Origin: Acidobacteriota bacterium
GTDB lineage: Bacteria; Acidobacteriota; Blastocatellia; Pyrinomonadales; Pyrinomonadaceae
Direction of reading: 5' to 3'
Assembly: GCA_013140875.1 (NCBI GenBank)
Contig: JABFSB010000262.1
Location: forward strand, 1 to 15,189
Length of the DNA stretch: 15,189 nt
Below are positions 12,155 through 15,189 of this stretch, in pieces. A program made the translations under genes and the position numbers. Below the pieces are notes generated by a model. That model was not told the origin of the DNA, ran no database searches, and saw only the letters and a list, made by a program, of their open reading frames with translations. Numbering within the stretch: the stretch's first letter is position 1; the number at the start of each line of letters is the position of its first letter.

Positions 12155-13654
12155 TTATTGTGAAAGTCGCGCGAGGCGTCCGGTGACAGCCCACTTCGCG
12201 GCCGGTTCGATCGCGGGCTGAGATTTTGCGGACGAATTTGAAGCGGAAGCAAGGACCGCGGCAATGATCGCAAGGTCCGAAGTTTCGGTCGAGCGTCTCT
12301 CTTTTTTACGTCGCTCCTGCCACTTCGCGATAAACCCAGTATCGATGTTTCCCGCGATAAACTCTTCGTCCTCGACAACTTCGCGAAAAAACGGCAGCGT
12401 CGTCTTGATCCCGCCTATTTCGTACTCGGCCAACGCCCTGCGCATGCGGCCGATCGCTTCTTCGCGATCTTTTCCGTAGGTCGCGAATTTCGAGATCATC
12501 GGGTCGTAGTAGATAGAAACCTCGGAGCCCTCGTAAACTCCGCCGTCGTCCCGCACACTGGGGCCTTGAGGAACTCTGAGCCGCGTGATGGTGCCCGGTG
12601 AAGGCAGAAAATTGTTCTCGGGGTCCTCGGCATATACGCGGCATTCGATCGCGTGGCCGTTCATTCTTACGTCGGTTTGCTTGAACGACAGCGAATTCCC
12701 CGCCGCGACAAGTATCTGTTCCCGGACGAGATCGATACCCGTAACGAGTTCGGTCACCGGATGCTCGACCTGCAGCCGTGTATTCATCTCAAGAAAATAG
12801 AACGACCGATCAAGGTCGGACACGAGAAACTCGACCGTGCCGGCACCGACATAGTCGACTGCTTTCGCGACCATGACCGCACACTCGCCCATCTTTTCAC
12901 GCAGGTCGGCGGAGTTGATCGGCGACGGGCTTTCTTCGATCACCTTCTGATGCCTTCGCTGGATCGAGCATTCGCGTTCGCCAAGATGGACGTGGTTGCC
13001 GTGGGTGTCCGAAAAGACCTGTATCTCGATATGACGCGGCTGGACGATCGCTTTTTCGATATACACCGCATCGTCGCCAAAGCTGGAAAGCGCTTCGGAC
13101 TGCGAAGCCTCGAGCGCGGACCTTAGTTCGGCCTCATCGTTGACTAGCCGCATTCCTTTTCCGCCGCCGCCGGCTGATGCCTTCAACATTATCGGATAAC
13201 CGAAGCTTGCGGCCGTTTCTCGCGCTTCGTCAAAATTTTCCAGCGGCTCGGTCGTGCCCGGAACGACCGGCACGCCGGCAGCGATGGCGATACGCCGGGC
13301 CGACATCTTGCCACCCATTGCTTCCATCGCCTCGGGCGACGGGCCGATAAACGTCAACCCGGCGGCCTTTACCTGCCTTACAAAGGCCGCATTCTCGGAC
13401 AAGAACCCGTAGCCTGGATGGATAGCTTCGGCGCCGGCACGTTTTGCGGCTTCCAGAATTTTTTCCCATCGCAGATAGCTTTCCGCGGACGGCGGCGGCC
13501 CGACGTTATATGCTTCATCGGCCATTCGAACGTGCAACGCGTCCTTGTCTGCGTCAGAGTAAACGGCGACCGTTCCGATTTGCATCTCGCGGCAAGCCCG
13601 GATCACGCGGCAAGCGATCTCTCCGCGATTTGCGATAAGGATCTTTTTGAACAT
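12155..13654 (-). CDS. accC: Biotin carboxylase subunit of an acyl-CoA (acetyl-/propionyl-CoA) carboxylase
   Basis: This 499-residue cytosolic ATP-grasp enzyme carboxylates biotin on a carrier protein using ATP and bicarbonate. The N-terminus KKILIANRGEIACRVIRA is diagnostic. Other motifs are the Gly-rich loop AGGGGKGM (161-168), ERECSIQRRHQK (227-238) and the metal and catalytic region EMNTRLQVEHP (289-299), followed by a complete C-domain. It is about 50 residues longer than E. coli AccC. The tail, ending AKWAVTGRLARL, resembles biotin carboxylases of propionyl- or methylcrotonyl-type carboxylases that have lost the fused biotin domain. No biotin attachment motif (M-K-M) is present, and no carrier or carboxyltransferase gene is adjacent in the window. 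The exact substrate is therefore open. The ATG at 13654 gives the standard family start; the ATG at 13663 is possible, but it lies in the -10 box. The gene is divergent from the DHOR gene. Confidence 0.92.
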   Translation of the reverse strand: MFKKILIANRGEIACRVIRACREMQIGTVAVYSDADKDALHVRMADEAYNVGPPPSAESYLRWEKILEAAKRAGAEAIHPGYGFLSENAAFVRQVKAAGLTFIGPSPEAMEAMGGKMSARRIAIAAGVPVVPGTTEPLENFDEARETAASFGYPIMLKASAGGGGKGMRLVNDEAELRSALEASQSEALSSFGDDAVYIEKAIVQPRHIEIQVFSDTHGNHVHLGERECSIQRRHQKVIEESPSPINSADLREKMGECAVMVAKAVDYVGAGTVEFLVSDLDRSFYFLEMNTRLQVEHPVTELVTGIDLVREQILVAAGNSLSFKQTDVRMNGHAIECRVYAEDPENNFLPSPGTITRLRVPQGPSVRDDGGVYEGSEVSIYYDPMISKFATYGKDREEAIGRMRRALAEYEIGGIKTTLPFFREVVEDEEFIAGNIDTGFIAKWQERRKKERRSTETSDLAIIAAVLASASNSSAKSQPAIEPAAKWAVTGRLARLSQ

Positions 13655-13661
13655 TGCCGCC

Positions 13662-13667
13662 ATTATA
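13662..13667 (-). promoter_or_regulatory. -10 box of accC with leaderless spacing
   Basis: On the minus strand TATAAT (13667-13662) is followed by GGCGGCA and then ATG (13654), a 7-nt gap. Transcription would start at or next to the A of the ATG. No Shine-Dalgarno sequence precedes either candidate start codon, and no good -35 box is seen. This is the classic leaderless arrangement. Confidence 0.55.
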
Positions 13668-13712
13668 CACCGGAGCAAAACGAAGAAATATATTCGAGGC
13701 GAACAACTGGAC

Positions 13713-13740
13713 TTGCATTTTCGAATATTTGGAATATACT
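13713..13740 (+). promoter_or_regulatory. Candidate promoter of the DHOR gene
   Basis: TTGCAT (13713-13718), 16 nt and TATACT (13735-13740) fit a sigma70 promoter, giving a leader of about 215 nt. ATATTCGA (13690-13697) and TCGAATAT (13721-13728) are perfect inverted copies flanking the -35 box, a plausible operator between the two divergent genes. Nothing else is recognised from 13741 to 13950. Confidence 0.5.
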
Positions 13741-13963
13741 ATCGCCACCTTCAACATCGTTAATACTCTTTAATACAATTTACGCCGTTTTTACGACGGA
13801 AGATCTTTTATCTAACCGGAAAAAGGACACGTCTCAGGCCCATTACGTTCCCGTGTTCGATCTGGTTTGTTTTAGTCGATCCGATACCTCAGTGCAGTCT
13901 GCTCGGGCTCCGGCATTTTATTTTGGCCGGGTCACGTTTTCATAACTTACGAGGAGGATGGAG

Positions 13964-15189
13964 ATGAGAAGACTAAAATTTTTTCTGTTGGTTTCGTTTG
14001 CCGTCGTCGGCATCGGGCTTTCCGGTCTGGGCGACGGTGTCAGCAGTCAGACGGCCAAACCGGCAAAGGACGATCTTTCGGAATTGTCGGGCGCCCAAAA
14101 TATTGCCGCGGTGTTAGCAACCGAAGCTCCTGCCGGCTTCGATAATCAAACAAACGGTTTTGTCGACGCCGCAGGCTTCGCGACCGCCCTCGAAACTTTT
14201 GCGGAAAGAGAAGAGTTTGATGACGGCCTGGGGCCGATCTACAACGCGGCCGGCTGTGCCGAGTGTCACACAAATCCGGTCGTTGGCGGCATCAGCCAGA
14301 TCACCGAACTTCGCGCCGGAAAATTTAACGGGCTTGTATTCACGGAACATCCCGGGGGATCCCTGATTCATTCGCGTGCGAGCGATGCTTCGATCCAGGA
14401 GCAGATCCTGGACGGATATAACGTGCAGACGTTCCGTACTTCGCTCAACGTCCTGGGTGACGGGTTTGTCGAGGCGGTGGCAAACGACACTTTGATCGCC
14501 TTGTCGCAGAATCAATTCTTCCAGTCCGGCGGACGTATTTCAGGACAGATCGTGGCCGTGCCGGTTGTCGAAGCGAATGGAGTTTTACGCGTTGGACGGT
14601 TCGGGTGGAAAAATCAGCACGCCAGCCTGCTTTCTTTTGCGGGCGACGCATATGTAAATGAAATGGGAATAACAAACCCGTTGTTCCCGGTCGAAAACAC
14701 TTCGAACGGAAATCCGGTGGACATCTTCGACCCGATTCCGGGGATCGAGAGTCTTGAGGACACGGACGCATTCGCCGTATTTATGAGGGCGACGAAAGCG
14801 CCTCCGCGCGGATCGGTAACCGCAGCCGCGATCAACGGCGAACAAACGTTCAATGCGATAGGCTGTGCGATCTGTCACGTCTCGACGATGCGGACGGCAC
14901 CGGCGGGTACGGTCATAAACGGCGGGGCATTAACGGTTTCGTCCGCTTTGGGCGATAAGGTCTTCCACCCTTTTGGCGATTTTCTGATGCACGACGTAGG
15001 GACCGGCGACGGCATCGTCCAAAACGGCGGCTCGTCGACCCGAAACAAGGTCCGCACGGCTCCGCTGTGGGGCGTGCGAACAAGAAACCGCCTGATGCAT
15101 GACGGCGAATCGCTCACGTTTACGGATGCGATTCTTCGACATCAGGGCGAGTCCGCATTTGTCACCAATAGGTTCAATACGCTTACGAC
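13964..15189 (+). CDS. Di-haem oxidoreductase family protein (DHOR, DUF1111), 3' end missing
   Basis: The frame is open to the window edge: 408 codons plus two bases. GAGGAGG (13951-13957) lies 6 nt before the ATG at 13964; the in-frame ATG at 13958 abuts that site and is less likely. A signal peptide ends near Ser28, with Gln29 as the likely mature start. Two c-type haem motifs are present: CAECH (98-102) and CAICH (301-305). Family signatures include GRFGWKNQHASLLSFAGDAYVNEMGITNP (211-239), GDFLMHDVG (338-346), TAPLWGVRTR (365-374), MHDG (378-381) and a final R-H-x-G-E. In the family, proteins are periplasmic di-haem c-type enzymes resembling MauG/cytochrome c peroxidases, some described as thiol oxidoreductases. 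The substrate is not known here. DHOR genes often lie beside imelysin-type metal uptake genes, which would be off the right edge. The haem count assumes no further motif beyond the edge. Confidence 0.87.
   Translation, partial: MRRLKFFLLVSFAVVGIGLSGLGDGVSSQTAKPAKDDLSELSGAQNIAAVLATEAPAGFDNQTNGFVDAAGFATALETFAEREEFDDGLGPIYNAAGCAECHTNPVVGGISQITELRAGKFNGLVFTEHPGGSLIHSRASDASIQEQILDGYNVQTFRTSLNVLGDGFVEAVANDTLIALSQNQFFQSGGRISGQIVAVPVVEANGVLRVGRFGWKNQHASLLSFAGDAYVNEMGITNPLFPVENTSNGNPVDIFDPIPGIESLEDTDAFAVFMRATKAPPRGSVTAAAINGEQTFNAIGCAICHVSTMRTAPAGTVINGGALTVSSALGDKVFHPFGDFLMHDVGTGDGIVQNGGSSTRNKVRTAPLWGVRTRNRLMHDGESLTFTDAILRHQGESAFVTNRFNTLT

Noticed and set aside
12653..13126. 157-codon plus-strand frame inside accC
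   Set aside because: It is the complementary frame of a highly conserved biotin carboxylase.
13418..13945. 175-codon plus-strand frame from accC into the divergent intergenic region
   Set aside because: Its first part is antisense to accC and the rest reads through promoter DNA. There is no motif or good start site.

Overview
The window looks like a chromosomal segment of an Acidobacteriota member, most likely class Blastocatellia (Pyrinomonadaceae-like). This is inferred from the many secreted proteins ending in a carboxypeptidase-regulatory-like domain, from the small MM0924-family protein, and from the moderately GC-rich coding sequence. No rRNA or marker gene is present, so the placement is inference. 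No tRNA, CRISPR array or transposase was seen.

Layout. The left edge (1-1204, minus strand) holds a two-gene unit: a YgfZ/GcvT-like folate-binding protein, then a truncated Uma2-family nuclease gene. The centre (about 1580-12150) is an array of five plus-strand genes for exported proteins: subtilase A (1715-3613), a small secreted protein (3973-4836), subtilase B (5353-6819) and two tandem paralogues of an uncharacterised family (7325-9376 and 10006-12081). A 69-residue MM0924-family gene (4889-5098) sits inside the array on the minus strand. Each array gene has its own long upstream region and its own hairpin-plus-T terminator, so they appear to be five single transcription units and not an operon. 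The right side has a minus-strand biotin carboxylase gene (12155-13654). Divergent from it is a truncated di-haem oxidoreductase (DHOR/DUF1111) gene running off the right edge (13964-15189).

How the genes relate. The five array proteins have different N-terminal parts: proteinase K/aqualysin-type peptidases, a Cys-containing beta-rich module, and an amidotransferase-like plus DUF11-like pair. All five end in the same domain of about 90 residues, entered through an identical Pro-Thr-Ala-Ala seam. The domain behaves like an interchangeable C-terminal cassette, possibly for sorting, surface attachment or stability. All five, and the DHOR protein, also carry Gln at the likely +1 position after signal peptidase cleavage. 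The two tandem paralogues share a 43-bp ungapped upstream block, and the small secreted gene has a weaker version of it.

Other points of interest are an in-frame palindromic element inside the ygfZ-like gene, a 13-codon leader ORF whose stop overlaps the start of the 7325 gene (ATGA), and a leaderless-type start for the biotin carboxylase gene (TATAAT, 7 nt, ATG).
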